A program made the translations under genes and the position numbers. DNA of 61,233 nt from SIG454 sp045578465 (GTDB taxonomy: Bacteria > Bacillota > Clostridia > Monoglobales > Monoglobaceae). This document shows positions 35,228 through 44,860 of this stretch, one piece after another. The stretch's first letter is position 1; each line of letters starts with the position of its first letter. Location of the stretch: the NCBI GenBank assembly GCA_045578465.1, contig JAZNKJ010000028.1:1-61233 (forward strand), given 5' to 3'. The notes below the pieces were generated by a model, which was not told where the DNA came from, did not search any database, and saw only the letters and a list, made by a program, of their open reading frames with translations.

Positions 35228-36343
35228 CTATCTTTTCATCTGCTTTTCGTAAATTTCTTCAAGCTGTCTTGTCATCTTCTCCGCCGTAAACTTCTCTTTA
35301 TAATGAACATAGGCAGTTTCGGACATCTTTTCTAAAAGCGCTTTGTCTTCCATAAGAGTTTTCATCGCCTTATAAAGTGCTCTTGAATTCTGTTTCTCGC
35401 AAAGGAGACCATTTTCTCCATGAGTTACCATATATGGATTGCCCCCGTAAATACTTGCGATAGCAGGTTTTTTAAGGCTCATTCCCTCAGAGAGAGCAAG
35501 GGACGAGGTTTCCGTTCCGTAGGAACAGTTAACATTAACATCCATAATGTTATAAATGCTTGCAACATCCGTTATAAAGCCTGTGAAGATAACATTTTCT
35601 TCTATTTTAAGCTTCTTTGCCAGCCTATGAAGATTTTCTTCCTCTGTGCCTGTTCCAACGATTAAGAACTTAGCTTTTGAATTTTCCTTGATTATCTTCG
35701 CCGCAGCTTCGATATAATATTTATGGCCTTTAACCGCTTCAAGCCTTGCGATAATCCCGAAAACGAAATCGCTTTTTTTAAGGCCGTATTTTCTGCGGAG
35801 AGCTGTCTTTTCTTTTTCGCTTATCTCTGAAAGTGGCTCAACGCCGTTTATAATAACCGTTATTTTCTTTTCTGAAACCCCTGTGTCCGTAAGGTTTTCC
35901 TTTGCCGCCTCGGCAACTGCCACAATGTGAGTTGATAAGGTGTTGTTGACAAAACCGTTTATCTGCTTAAAGGGGAAAACCGTCATATATTTTGGCGGGT
36001 CATAGGCGCAATGCCTTGTATAAATTCTTCCTTTTACGCCTCGCATAAAAGCGGCGATTTTACCGCTCATGGAAGAATGGGTGTGGACTATATCAGGTTT
36101 TTCCTTTTTGAAAATCTTATAAAGCTCGAAAATTCCTTTTATGTCCATCGACTTATCAGCAAGGTTTTCAGTTTCAATAACCTCATACCCTACATCTTCA
36201 ATTCTGGGCTTTAAAAGGCTTCCTTTCGGAAGAATAACTTTTATCAAAAATTTCTCTCTGTCGAAATTTTTGAGGTAGTTAACCAGGAGAGTCCCTGCGC
36301 CACCAATATTGGTGTCAGTTAAAATATGCAAAACTTTTATCAT
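35228..36343 (-). CDS. Family 4 glycosyltransferase
   Basis: GT-B fold retaining transferase for surface polysaccharide. 371 residues: N-terminal LHILTDTNIGGAGTLLVNYL, HTHSSMSGKIAAF, and donor-binding half FGIIARLEAVKGHKYYIEA with the E-x7-E-type segment TETSSLALSEGM. Overlaps the O-antigen-ligase-like gene by 4 bases (translational coupling). Sugar donor cannot be told. Confidence 0.88.
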   Translation of the reverse strand: MIKVLHILTDTNIGGAGTLLVNYLKNFDREKFLIKVILPKGSLLKPRIEDVGYEVIETENLADKSMDIKGIFELYKIFKKEKPDIVHTHSSMSGKIAAFMRGVKGRIYTRHCAYDPPKYMTVFPFKQINGFVNNTLSTHIVAVAEAAKENLTDTGVSEKKITVIINGVEPLSEISEKEKTALRRKYGLKKSDFVFGIIARLEAVKGHKYYIEAAAKIIKENSKAKFLIVGTGTEEENLHRLAKKLKIEENVIFTGFITDVASIYNIMDVNVNCSYGTETSSLALSEGMSLKKPAIASIYGGNPYMVTHGENGLLCEKQNSRALYKAMKTLMEDKALLEKMSETAYVHYKEKFTAEKMTRQLEEIYEKQMKR

Positions 36344-38205
36344 TTTGTCTCCTCCTTGGCAATGTTTACCCCTGCAATTCCAAGAGCCAATATGAACCAG
36401 AAAACCATAACAACGCGATAGTTATAGAAGCAGTTGTCAAACAGCCCCTGCACCATAAATGCGCAAACCGCCGCACCCATAGAAACCAGAAGTGTTTTAA
36501 GTCGTCTGTCTTGCGTAAGGTTATGCCCGAGGCACAACTGTTTAAACCAGAAGAACAAAATCAAAACGAAGTTTATAATTCCCCCAAGGCCTGTTTCAAT
36601 CCAGACCTGCAAGAAAAGGTTATGAGAATGAGGGGCAACAACTGCGCTGTACGCATAGAACGGATAAACCGCGTTGAAAGCCTCCTCGCCCATTCCTATT
36701 CCGCTTAGCCAGAAATCTTTCATCATAAGAATTGAGCCCATCCAGATAAAAACTCTGTATGAAGTTGAGCTGTCCGACATATCGCCGATGCTTGTCAGTC
36801 TTTGAAGGATAGTTTCGGGAATTACAAAAGGTATAATCGGAAGCACTAAAAGAGCAAGTCCCCAAAGCTTTCCGCAAACGAAGGTAACATAAATTGCCGC
36901 CGCAACGACCAAGGCAATCCAGCATCCTCTTGAAAAAGTAAGAATCAAAACAATTCCCATAACTGCCGCCAAAGCGCCCCAGAAAATCTTAGACCCCCAG
37001 TTTTTCTCTGTCCACATAATGCCTATGCAAACAGGGAGAACAAGGAGAATATATTCCCCTAAAACATTAGGATTTTCAAGGGTGGAATAAATTCGCATTG
37101 AAATTCCCTCAAACATTTCTGAGTCAAGCCAAGCTTCCGCTCCGCCGGGACGGAAAATATACTGATAAATCCCATAAAGGCAAACGAAAAAGCCTGAAAT
37201 TGCAAAGGTTTTCAAAAGGTCAAGGAACTGCTTTTTGTTTCTTATGGTGTTTATAACCACATAGAAAAACACCATCATAACTGCATATATAAACCAAATC
37301 TGGATACTCTTTCCTCTTGCAAAGGACATAAGAGCCGCCACGAAATAGATGAAAATCATCAGCATTATAAACATTCCAACAATGCCGAACTTCCACTCAA
37401 AGTTCTTGCTTGTTATGGCTTTTGCAACAAGCGAACAAGCGCAGAGAACGCAAAGCCCTGCAAGAACCATTGTAGGAATAAAAGGAGCCAGAAATGCCGC
37501 TGTAAAAACTCCGAATTCCACCTTATAGAAGACCATTGAAACGAATAGAATTCCCATAATGAAAAGGAGTCCCATAAGTGGATGAACGAGTACAGAAAGG
37601 AGCGCCATTAAAGCACCGAAAATAGTGCAGCAATAATATCTTGCCCTTGATTTACTGCACTTTGTCATATAATAAAACTTATAATTAAGCTCTGTTCCCA
37701 AGAAATATTCTGCAATGCGGGAGGTTAAGGTTGGCTTAATATAATCGGTAATATTGATATTAAGCACAGCGATACTTCCGCAGAAAATCGCCCCGAGGGT
37801 TGTCCAGGGGTTAAAGCCACCGCCCATAGCATAATTTAAAATGGTGTAAAGGCCAAGCCATACGCCAAAAAGAATTCCCATAAATCTTAAATTAAGGGCA
37901 AGAAAATTATGAAGAAGATATTTGCAGGCGGTTATTAAAAATGAACGCTCTTTGCATTTTGTAAAAAACTCGTTCTTCTCCCCAAGCTTTTCTAAAATCT
38001 TAATGTCAAGGCCCAAAAGTTTATTCGAAACGCTTCCCTTTTCTATGTCGCCGTCAACCCGACGGAACCAGCTTGCGATCTTGCTTTTTGCCCACTTTGA
38101 AGAAATCCAGCTATAAACTGAGCATAAAGCCTTATAAATAAAACTGTTCTTTATTAAATTGTTCCAGATTAAAAGCCAAAGATACTGAAAATACCCTGTT
38201 TTCAT
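36340..38205 (-). CDS. O-antigen ligase/polymerase family protein
   Basis: 621-residue polytopic protein with about 12 membrane helices. The Wzy_C-type core has TFSRGCWIALVVAAA and a large exterior loop ending in VAPHSHNLFLQVWIETG, the conserved PHSHN-like site. It probably polymerises or ligates lipid-linked glycans. The first 90 residues form an extra cytoplasmic, basic extension (WISSKWAKSKIASWFRR) not usual in the family. Overlaps murJ and the GT4 gene by 4 bases each. Confidence 0.82.
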   Translation of the reverse strand: MKTGYFQYLWLLIWNNLIKNSFIYKALCSVYSWISSKWAKSKIASWFRRVDGDIEKGSVSNKLLGLDIKILEKLGEKNEFFTKCKERSFLITACKYLLHNFLALNLRFMGILFGVWLGLYTILNYAMGGGFNPWTTLGAIFCGSIAVLNINITDYIKPTLTSRIAEYFLGTELNYKFYYMTKCSKSRARYYCCTIFGALMALLSVLVHPLMGLLFIMGILFVSMVFYKVEFGVFTAAFLAPFIPTMVLAGLCVLCACSLVAKAITSKNFEWKFGIVGMFIMLMIFIYFVAALMSFARGKSIQIWFIYAVMMVFFYVVINTIRNKKQFLDLLKTFAISGFFVCLYGIYQYIFRPGGAEAWLDSEMFEGISMRIYSTLENPNVLGEYILLVLPVCIGIMWTEKNWGSKIFWGALAAVMGIVLILTFSRGCWIALVVAAAIYVTFVCGKLWGLALLVLPIIPFVIPETILQRLTSIGDMSDSSTSYRVFIWMGSILMMKDFWLSGIGMGEEAFNAVYPFYAYSAVVAPHSHNLFLQVWIETGLGGIINFVLILFFWFKQLCLGHNLTQDRRLKTLLVSMGAAVCAFMVQGLFDNCFYNYRVVMVFWFILALGIAGVNIAKEETK

Positions 38206-39746
38206 TTGTTCCTCCTAAGCTCTTTAAACATTTCAAGCTTTAATAAAAATCCTAATCCTAAATATACGATTAATGCGGGGAGAGACGCGATGCAAAGCTT
38301 CATAAGGGTCATAACCATTCCCTCGCCAAACATATCTTTTATAAATCCATATATTGCTCCTGCGATAAAGACAGCTACCGCTGAGGAGATTATTATCTTA
38401 ACCAAATCAAATATAAACTCTTTTGTTATAACCTTATTCCCTTTTCTGTTTATCATAATCATAAGGGAAAGGGCGATAAACACCGAGCTTATTGTTGTTG
38501 CAAGGGCAAGGCCCCCGATTTCCATTTTGAAAACGAAAACATTAAGGAGCATAACGCCGATATTGACCATAACTCCCAAGATTGAAACAACCATCGGGGT
38601 TACTCCGTCTTTTATGGCATAAAAGCTCTTATTTAATATTTCGCAAATGGCATAGGCAACCATACCGAATGAGTAATAGTATAGGGCTGTTGCCGTAACG
38701 CGCGTATTCTCCGCAGTGAACTTTCCGTGCTCAAAAACCACCTTGATAACAGGCTCAGCCAGAGCGATAAAGAGCGCCGAAATAAATCCTATTACGAAAA
38801 CCGTCCAAGAAAGTGAACTTCTTGTTGTTTTCGCAAAGCCGTCTGTATCCCCGCCTGCGCTCTGTCGGGAGAGCTTGGGGAAAATGAAGTTGGTTACTGC
38901 ATACGCAAAAACCCCGACCATTATTATATAAATCTTGTTTGCCCAGTTTAAGCCCGACACGATGCCGTCTCCTAAATTTGAGCCGACCATTGTGTTAATA
39001 AGGGTGCAGATAGGCTGAACCCAGGAGCTTATTAATATAGGAAGGGCAAGTTTTAATGCCTCGCCTATTCCTTTATCCCTTAGATTAAAGGATGGGCGGA
39101 ATTTAAAACCTTTTTTATAAAGGGATGGGATTTGAACAATAAGTTGGAGCGCCCATGCAACAACCATAGACACTGCAACGCCCATAAGTCCTAAGGAGTC
39201 CCCGAAAATCACAAGGTATAAAATCATAACCGAGTTGGAAACAAGGCTTATAAGGGAAGGCACATTAAATTCGCCGTATGACTGCAAGAGTCCTACCGCA
39301 ATATAGGCAACCGCCGTAAAGATAATCGACGGGAACAAGACTTTTAAAAGCCTTGCGGTTTCCATAATCTTTATTTCGTCATAGCCGTTTGCAATAAAGC
39401 CAACAATCTCCTTTGAAAAGATTATACCCAAAAGCGACAGACCTATCGCCACAATTGTTACAAGGCTTATAAAATTGCAGGCAAATTTCTCCGCCCTTTC
39501 CCGACCGTCCTTTAACATAAAGTTATTGAAAACGGGCACAAAGGTAGAGAGGATTGCCACCCCTAAGGTCATATCAAAAAACAAAAGGGGAATAGAAGAC
39601 GCTGTATTTATAATATCCGAAAGATACCCCTGGCCGTAAACCGAGCCGATTAAGGTTTCTCTAAATAGTCCTAAAAACTTCGCACAAAAAATTATAAAGG
39701 ACATAAAACTCATGGTGCGGATAGCTTTTGAAGATTTTTCTTCCAT
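38202..39746 (-). CDS. murJ: Lipid II flippase MurJ
   Basis: 514-residue MOP-superfamily flippase with 14 membrane helices. MviN/MurJ-type features are the N-terminal KFLGLFRETLIGSVYG, the helix-2 motif DIINTASSIPLLFFD, and GSNLGDGIVSGLNWANKIY. It moves lipid II across the membrane. First gene of an eight-gene operon for surface polymer export. GGAGGGG precedes the ATG. Confidence 0.9.
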   Translation of the reverse strand: MEEKSSKAIRTMSFMSFIIFCAKFLGLFRETLIGSVYGQGYLSDIINTASSIPLLFFDMTLGVAILSTFVPVFNNFMLKDGRERAEKFACNFISLVTIVAIGLSLLGIIFSKEIVGFIANGYDEIKIMETARLLKVLFPSIIFTAVAYIAVGLLQSYGEFNVPSLISLVSNSVMILYLVIFGDSLGLMGVAVSMVVAWALQLIVQIPSLYKKGFKFRPSFNLRDKGIGEALKLALPILISSWVQPICTLINTMVGSNLGDGIVSGLNWANKIYIIMVGVFAYAVTNFIFPKLSRQSAGGDTDGFAKTTRSSLSWTVFVIGFISALFIALAEPVIKVVFEHGKFTAENTRVTATALYYYSFGMVAYAICEILNKSFYAIKDGVTPMVVSILGVMVNIGVMLLNVFVFKMEIGGLALATTISSVFIALSLMIMINRKGNKVITKEFIFDLVKIIISSAVAVFIAGAIYGFIKDMFGEGMVMTLMKLCIASLPALIVYLGLGFLLKLEMFKELRRNK

Positions 39747-39786
39747 ATATATCCCCTCCTTTTTATGTCATTTTAAACCAACTTAT

Positions 39787-39815
39787 ATTATACATCATTT
39801 TTTGCCAAAAGTAAA
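39787..39815 (-). promoter_or_regulatory. Promoter of the murJ operon
   Basis: TTTACT, 17 bp, TATAAT, 41 bases before murJ and directly beyond the typA terminator. Confidence 0.6.
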
Positions 39816-39824
39816 GGAAAAAGT

Positions 39825-39852
39825 AAAAAAGCAAGGCTATGCCTTGCTTTTG
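39825..39852 (-). terminator. Terminator overlapping the end of typA
   Basis: GCAAGGC-ata-GCCTTGC with AAAA/TTTT extension, then TTTTTTACTTTTT on the minus strand. The typA stop TAG spans the stem end and loop. Confidence 0.85.
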
Positions 39853-41660
39853 CTTTTCGCTTTTAAACGAAGTTCTGTATTTAAAATTCGCTTTCTCAGT
39901 CTTAAACTTTTTGGCGTAACCTCTAATAGCTCATCGTCTGCCAAAAATTCAAGGCAAGCCTCCAAGCTTAAAACCACAGGGGGAACAAGACGAAGAGCCT
40001 CGTCGCTTCCTGATGCACGGGTGTTTGTAAGCTGTTTTTTCTTGCAAACATTAACCGCCAAATCCTCCATTTTCGGATTCATTCCAACAATCATTCCCTC
40101 ATAAACAGGGGTGTTAGGTCCGATAAAGAGAGCCCCTCTGTCCTGCACTTTAAAGAGGCCGTAGCCAACCGCTTCCCCCGTATCAAAGGACACAAGGGAG
40201 CCTGTATAACGCTTGGTTATTTCCCCTTTAAACGGCTCATAGCCTAAGAAGATTGAGTTTAAAATCCCCTCGCCTCGGGTATCGGTCATAAATTCGTTTC
40301 TATATCCCAAAAGACCTCGGGCAGGAATTTTATATTCAAGTCGCATACGGCTTCCAACAGGAGTCATATTAAGAAGCTCCCCTTTTCTTGAACCGATTTT
40401 CTCCATAACCGCTCCCATTGAGTCCTCAGGGGCATCGATTACAAGCTTTTCCATAGGCTCATTCAAAACGCCGTCAATTTCCTTATATAAAACCTTAGGA
40501 GTGCTTACGGAAAATTCAAAGCCTTCCCTTCGCATTGTTTCAATAAGGATTGAAATGTGCATTTCCCCTCGTCCTGCAACCTTAAAGCTGTCTGTATGGT
40601 CGCCGTCGGTAACTCTTAAAGAAACATCCTTTAAAAGCTCACGGTAAAGTCTGTCACGAAGCTGACGGGAGGTAACAAACTTACCCTCTTTCCCTGCAAA
40701 TGGGCTGTCATTTACGGAAAAAGTCATCTCGATTGTAGGCTCGCTTATTTTAACAAAAGGAAGAGGCGTAACATCATTTAGAGATGTTATTGTGTCCCCG
40801 ATATTTATTTCAGTTATTCCCGAAATGCAGACAATATCCCCAACTGTTGCCTCGTTCACCACCGTCTTTGAGAGGCCGTCAATCTGATAGAGGTTAACCG
40901 CCTTTGCCTTATAAGGCTGATGCTTTTCGTGGTAGTCGCAAACCATAATCTCCTGATTTTGCTTAATTGTTCCGCGTTCAATTCGTCCAACGGCAATTCT
41001 TCCAACATACTCGTTGTATTCAATTGAGGAAACAAGCATTTGAAGTTCGCCATCCGCATCCCCCTCTGGTGGGTTTATATAGCTTTTGATAGTTTCAAAG
41101 AGTGGCTCTAAATCCTTTCCCTCTTCGTATGGGTCAAAGGACGCCGTTCCCGCTCTTCCTGAGCAATAGATTATAGGACTGTCAAGCTGTTCTTCATTGG
41201 CTTCAAGGTCAAAAAGAAGCTCTAAAACCTCGTCTCCGACCTCATCAAGCCTTGCGTCGGGGCGGTCAATTTTATTTACAACGATAATTATTCTGTGGTT
41301 GAGTTCGAGGGCCTTTTGAAGAACAAATCTTGTCTGTGGCATAGGTCCCTCCGCCGCATCAACAAGGAGAATAACCCCGTTAACCATTTTGAGAATTCGC
41401 TCAACCTCGCCGCCGAAATCGGCGTGGCCCGGCGTATCAACAATATTAATTTTAATGTCTTTATAATATGCAGAGGTGTTTTTGGCAAGGATTGTTATTC
41501 CTCTTTCCCTCTCCAAGTCGTTATTGTCCATAACCCTCTCAGGTGCGACCTGATTTTCTCTGTAAATCCCACCCTGTTTGAGCATCTCGTCAACCAAGGT
41601 AGTTTTGCCGTGGTCAACATGGGCAATAATTGCGATATTTCTTAAATCTTCTCTTCTCAT
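39837..41660 (-). CDS. typA: Ribosome-associated GTPase TypA/BipA
   Basis: Translational GTPase related to EF-G that assists 50S assembly and stress or cold adaptation. 607 residues: G1 AHVDHGKTTL, G2 RERGITI, G3 DTPGHADFGGEVER, G4 NKIDRPDA, then domains II, III, V and the C-terminal domain with TNTRASGSDEALRL, which is diagnostic for BipA. Own promoter and terminator. Confidence 0.96.
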   Translation of the reverse strand: MRREDLRNIAIIAHVDHGKTTLVDEMLKQGGIYRENQVAPERVMDNNDLERERGITILAKNTSAYYKDIKINIVDTPGHADFGGEVERILKMVNGVILLVDAAEGPMPQTRFVLQKALELNHRIIIVVNKIDRPDARLDEVGDEVLELLFDLEANEEQLDSPIIYCSGRAGTASFDPYEEGKDLEPLFETIKSYINPPEGDADGELQMLVSSIEYNEYVGRIAVGRIERGTIKQNQEIMVCDYHEKHQPYKAKAVNLYQIDGLSKTVVNEATVGDIVCISGITEINIGDTITSLNDVTPLPFVKISEPTIEMTFSVNDSPFAGKEGKFVTSRQLRDRLYRELLKDVSLRVTDGDHTDSFKVAGRGEMHISILIETMRREGFEFSVSTPKVLYKEIDGVLNEPMEKLVIDAPEDSMGAVMEKIGSRKGELLNMTPVGSRMRLEYKIPARGLLGYRNEFMTDTRGEGILNSIFLGYEPFKGEITKRYTGSLVSFDTGEAVGYGLFKVQDRGALFIGPNTPVYEGMIVGMNPKMEDLAVNVCKKKQLTNTRASGSDEALRLVPPVVLSLEACLEFLADDELLEVTPKSLRLRKRILNTELRLKAKSKSKA

Positions 41661-41689
41661 TTTTTAACCTCACTTTTTGTCCAAAAGCA

Positions 41690-41718
41690 ATTATACCCCA
41701 GTTTAGATACTTTGTCCA
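41690..41718 (-). promoter_or_regulatory. Promoter of typA
   Basis: TGGACA, 17 bp, TATAAT, 30 bases before typA, in the divergent gap shared with mscL. Confidence 0.65.
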
Positions 41719-41781
41719 TAGTTTCTTCTATATTTTGTATAATTTAACGAGAAATTTTTTGTTTTATTTTGTCGGGAAATG

Positions 41782-41790
41782 TGATACAAT
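41782..41790 (+). promoter_or_regulatory. Extended -10 promoter of mscL
   Basis: TGATACAAT (TGn + TACAAT) 30 bases before mscL; the -35 is poor. RBS TTGGAGGT at 41807-41814. Confidence 0.55.
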
Positions 41791-41820
41791 GATAACAGTA
41801 AATATTTTGGAGGTATTTTT

Positions 41821-42240
41821 ATGTGGAATGATTTTAAAAAATTTGCCTTTAAGGGAAATATTATTGACATGGCAGTCGGCGTTATAGTCGGCGGTGCATT
41901 CGGAAAAATCGTTACCGCCTTGGTTAATAACATTATAACCCCGCTCATATCCCTGCTTATCGGCAAAGTGAATTTTTCAGACCTAAAATGGGTTATAACC
42001 CCGGCAACAACCGTTGACGGCGTTGAAGTTGCAGAGAATGCGCTTTTATACGGAGCATTCATTCAGAGCGTTATCGACTTCTTTATTATTGCATTTTGTA
42101 TTTTCATTTTCCTGAGAATTATAACAAAGGCAAAATCAAAGTTTGAGAAGAAAGTCGAGGAGGAAACTCCTGCTCCTGCCGGTCCTACAACAGAGGAACT
42201 CTTAACTGAAATCCGCGACCTTTTGAAGAATAAAGAATAA
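41821..42240 (+). CDS. mscL: Large-conductance mechanosensitive channel
   Basis: Pressure-relief channel that opens under hypo-osmotic membrane tension. 139 residues: N-terminal amphipathic helix, first membrane helix DMAVGVIVGGAFGKIV, second helix AFIQSVIDFFIIAFCIFIF, and a C-terminal helical bundle with LLTEIRDLL. Normal length. Divergent from typA, with a terminator 10 bases after the stop. Confidence 0.96.
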   Translation: MWNDFKKFAFKGNIIDMAVGVIVGGAFGKIVTALVNNIITPLISLLIGKVNFSDLKWVITPATTVDGVEVAENALLYGAFIQSVIDFFIIAFCIFIFLRIITKAKSKFEKKVEEETPAPAGPTTEELLTEIRDLLKNKE

Positions 42241-42250
42241 TTGAAAACAG

Positions 42251-42277
42251 AAAAAGATGCCCGAAGGCATCTTTTTT
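42251..42277 (+). terminator. Terminator after mscL
   Basis: AAAAAGATGCC-(cgaa)-GGCATCTTTTTT, with the loop counted inside a perfect stem. Confidence 0.9.
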
Positions 42278-42293
42278 GTATACTTTAAAGAAA

Positions 42294-42323
42294 AAAAGAA
42301 GCGACAATATTGTCGCTTCTTTT
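42294..42323 (-). terminator. Terminator after the large SLH gene
   Basis: A perfect 30-base palindrome centred on ACAATATTGT (arms AAAAGAAGCGACAAT / ATTGTCGCTTCTTTT) with T-runs on both sides. Convergent with the mscL terminator. Confidence 0.85.
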
Positions 42324-42336
42324 ATATTATGTTTTA

Positions 42337-43641
42337 TTATTTGTTGTAAGCTAAAACGAATCTCTGCATCATAGCAGCAACTTCAGCTCTTGTAGCAAAT
42401 CCCTTAGGATCAAGAATGTTTCCACTCTTACCGTTCATAATGCCATTAGCTGTTGCCCATTTGATAGCTTCTTCTGCATAAGCAGAAATTGCGTCAGCAT
42501 CTGCGAAAGCAAGTTCGATTTCACCGAATGCAACATCATAGCCCTTGTGTGCAGCAAATCTGTATAAGAAAGCAGCGAGCTGTTCACGAGTTACATTATC
42601 GCCATGACCAAATGTGCCGTCCGGGTAACCTGTTGTTACGCCTGTTGCACTAAGCCAAGCAATACCTTCTGTATACCACTGATTGTGTTCTACATCTTTA
42701 AAATCGCCAGCGTAGTCATGAACAGGGTTTTCTTCGTAGTTATGAAGAACAACTGCGATCATACCTCTTGTTGTGCTTGCATTTGGAGAGAATGTTGTTG
42801 CGCTTGTTCCCTTGAAGAGGTTCTTTTCAACAACAAAGCTGATAGCTTCTTCAGCCCAGTGACCTTTAACATCTGTGAAACCTTCTGATGGGGTTGGATC
42901 TACTGGTGTTGGGTCAACCGGTGTTGGGTCAGCTGGCTTATCTTCTTTATCTTCATATGGATAGTCAACTCCACCGCCGCCACCGCCTGATGTCTTCTTG
43001 TTAACATTAATTGTTGCAGCAATGCTGTCTTCTTCGCTAATAGCACCAAGAACACAGTTTACTGTGAGCAAGCCTTCAACATCAAGAGCACCTTCAGCTA
43101 CGCCTGTAACTTCATATGTTCCGAAAGCTGTAGGCTGAACATCTTCGCAGATGATTGCGATGTCATCTTCGCCTGCAGCAGCCATAAGGTCTGCAACAGT
43201 TTTTTCTGCAATAACAGAAATTGTTATTTTGAGCTCGTTTTCTTCAATTACAGGTTCACCTGCTGTGAAGATGTTGTTTTCAATAACAGTTACATTATCA
43301 ACAGATGCTGTTATATTTGCAGGGATTGTAAGAATTAACTCGATATCGCCTGTAACCACTTTGTCATTAATACTTTCATCGCCATCAAGCATAGTTACTA
43401 CATTAGCTAAAAGGGCTTCTGTATCAACATAAGCCTTAAAGTCGAATGCAGGAACTCTACCTACTGAAGATTCAGTAATTGTGATTGAATCTGCATATTC
43501 TGCATCTTCTCCGCCTGCTACCTTAGCAACAACATTTGCAGGAACTGTTAAAGTTCTTTCAACTGCTGCCCCAACCATAACTGTGCAAAGGGACATTACC
43601 ATTGTGAGCGCTAAAACTAACGCTAAAATTTTCTTAGTCAT
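42337..43641 (-). CDS. Secreted S-layer homology protein
   Basis: 434 residues: signal peptide (about 1-25), an N-terminal beta-rich domain of about 200 residues (repeated phrases such as ELILTIPANITASV and ELKITISVIAE recall Ig-like or cohesin-like folds), a GGGGGG plus PTPVDPTPVDPTP linker, and three C-terminal SLH domains (GFTDVKGHWAEEAISFV, FKDVEHNQWYTEGIAWL, ADAISAYAEEAIKWA). Codon use is biased to GCT/GTT/ACA as in the HU gene, suggesting high expression. Possibly a main surface-layer component; the ligand is unknown. Confidence 0.85.
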   Translation of the reverse strand: MTKKILALVLALTMVMSLCTVMVGAAVERTLTVPANVVAKVAGGEDAEYADSITITESSVGRVPAFDFKAYVDTEALLANVVTMLDGDESINDKVVTGDIELILTIPANITASVDNVTVIENNIFTAGEPVIEENELKITISVIAEKTVADLMAAAGEDDIAIICEDVQPTAFGTYEVTGVAEGALDVEGLLTVNCVLGAISEEDSIAATINVNKKTSGGGGGGVDYPYEDKEDKPADPTPVDPTPVDPTPSEGFTDVKGHWAEEAISFVVEKNLFKGTSATTFSPNASTTRGMIAVVLHNYEENPVHDYAGDFKDVEHNQWYTEGIAWLSATGVTTGYPDGTFGHGDNVTREQLAAFLYRFAAHKGYDVAFGEIELAFADADAISAYAEEAIKWATANGIMNGKSGNILDPKGFATRAEVAAMMQRFVLAYNK

Positions 43642-43731
43642 TTTTATACCACTCCTTAAAAATTGGATTAATAATTTACAAATGAACCTGAACTATAATG
43701 AGACGGTATTTTTTCTATTTTGTCAAGAGGT

Positions 43732-44751
43732 TTATTGTCCTCTTCTTCTTTTTGTTGCGTTATAGCCTTGAAGAATATGAATATTTTCAAGAGCCTTGCC
43801 TGTGCCGAGAGCAACGCAGGATTCTGCATCCTCTGCAACATAAGTTTTAATGCCTGTCTGTTCTTCGATAATTTTATCCATTCCGTAAACCAGAGCACCG
43901 CCACCTGTAAGCACAATACCTCTTGAACTTATGTCTCCGATAAGTTCCGGAGGAGTCTTTTCAAGAACTGCCTTAACTGCCAGAACAATACTTTCAGCAG
44001 GTTCTGCGAGAGCTTCAAGCATTTCATCAGAAGAGATTGATAATGTCTTTGGAAGACCTGTAACTAAGCTTCTTCCTCTTACCTCCATAACAGGATGGTC
44101 TTCTCTTCTGTATACACAGCCGATGTTAACTTTCATTTCTTCCGCTGTTCTCTCACCAATTAAAACATTATATTTCTTTCTTATATATCTTACGATTGCT
44201 TCGTCAAATTTATCTCCGGCAACCTTTATGGACTGGCTTGTAACAATACCGCCCAGGGAAATAACCGCAACATCTGTCGTTCCGCCGCCCATATCAACAA
44301 CCATTGAACCGTAAGGCTGGGCAATATCAATTCCGCAACCGATTGCAGCGGCAATAGGTTCTTCGATTAAGTGAACTCTTCCTGCGCCTGCCTGAATTCC
44401 GGCATCGATAACCGCTCTTTCTTCAACTTCTGTAACTCCGCTTGGAACACAGATTATAACTCTCGGTTTAAAGAAAGACCTTTTGCAAACTCGACCTAAA
44501 AAGTATTTAACCATTCTCTCTGTTGTGTTATAATCCGAAATAACCCCATCGCGAAGAGGACGGATTGCAACGATGTTTCCCGGAGTCCTTCCAAGCATTC
44601 TTTGAGCCGCATCGCCTACTGCGTGAAGCTTATTGGTATTTTTGTCAATTGCAACAACGGAAGGTTCCTTAGTCACAATTCCCTTGCCCTTAACATACAC
44701 CAAAACCGATGCAGTTCCAAGGTCAATTCCAATATCCTGACCAAAATGCAT
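43732..44751 (-). CDS. mreB: MreB/Mbl actin-like rod-shape protein
   Basis: Actin homologue that guides lateral wall synthesis. 339 residues: phosphate-1 motif DIGIDLGTASVLVYVKG, phosphate-2 MVVDMGGGTTDVAVIS, and adenosine motif GIVLTGGGALVYGMD. No mreC or mreD is adjacent, so it is a stand-alone paralogue, perhaps Mbl. Ends in a basic tail (ATKRRRGQ). Confidence 0.93.
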   Translation of the reverse strand: MHFGQDIGIDLGTASVLVYVKGKGIVTKEPSVVAIDKNTNKLHAVGDAAQRMLGRTPGNIVAIRPLRDGVISDYNTTERMVKYFLGRVCKRSFFKPRVIICVPSGVTEVEERAVIDAGIQAGAGRVHLIEEPIAAAIGCGIDIAQPYGSMVVDMGGGTTDVAVISLGGIVTSQSIKVAGDKFDEAIVRYIRKKYNVLIGERTAEEMKVNIGCVYRREDHPVMEVRGRSLVTGLPKTLSISSDEMLEALAEPAESIVLAVKAVLEKTPPELIGDISSRGIVLTGGGALVYGMDKIIEEQTGIKTYVAEDAESCVALGTGKALENIHILQGYNATKRRRGQ

Positions 44752-44821
44752 TTGTATCTCTCCTATCTATCACAAAAAGTAAATATCTGATGTGATTTAC
44801 ATACATTTTTTCTCACTCTCT

Positions 44822-44850
44822 ATGATATAACAAAAATAAAAAAAAGTCAA
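44822..44850 (-). promoter_or_regulatory. Promoter of mreB/mbl
   Basis: TTGACT, 17 bp (A/T-rich), TATCAT, about 70 bases before the gene and just outside the inverted-repeat element. Confidence 0.75.
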
Positions 44851-44860
44851 TACCTTCCAA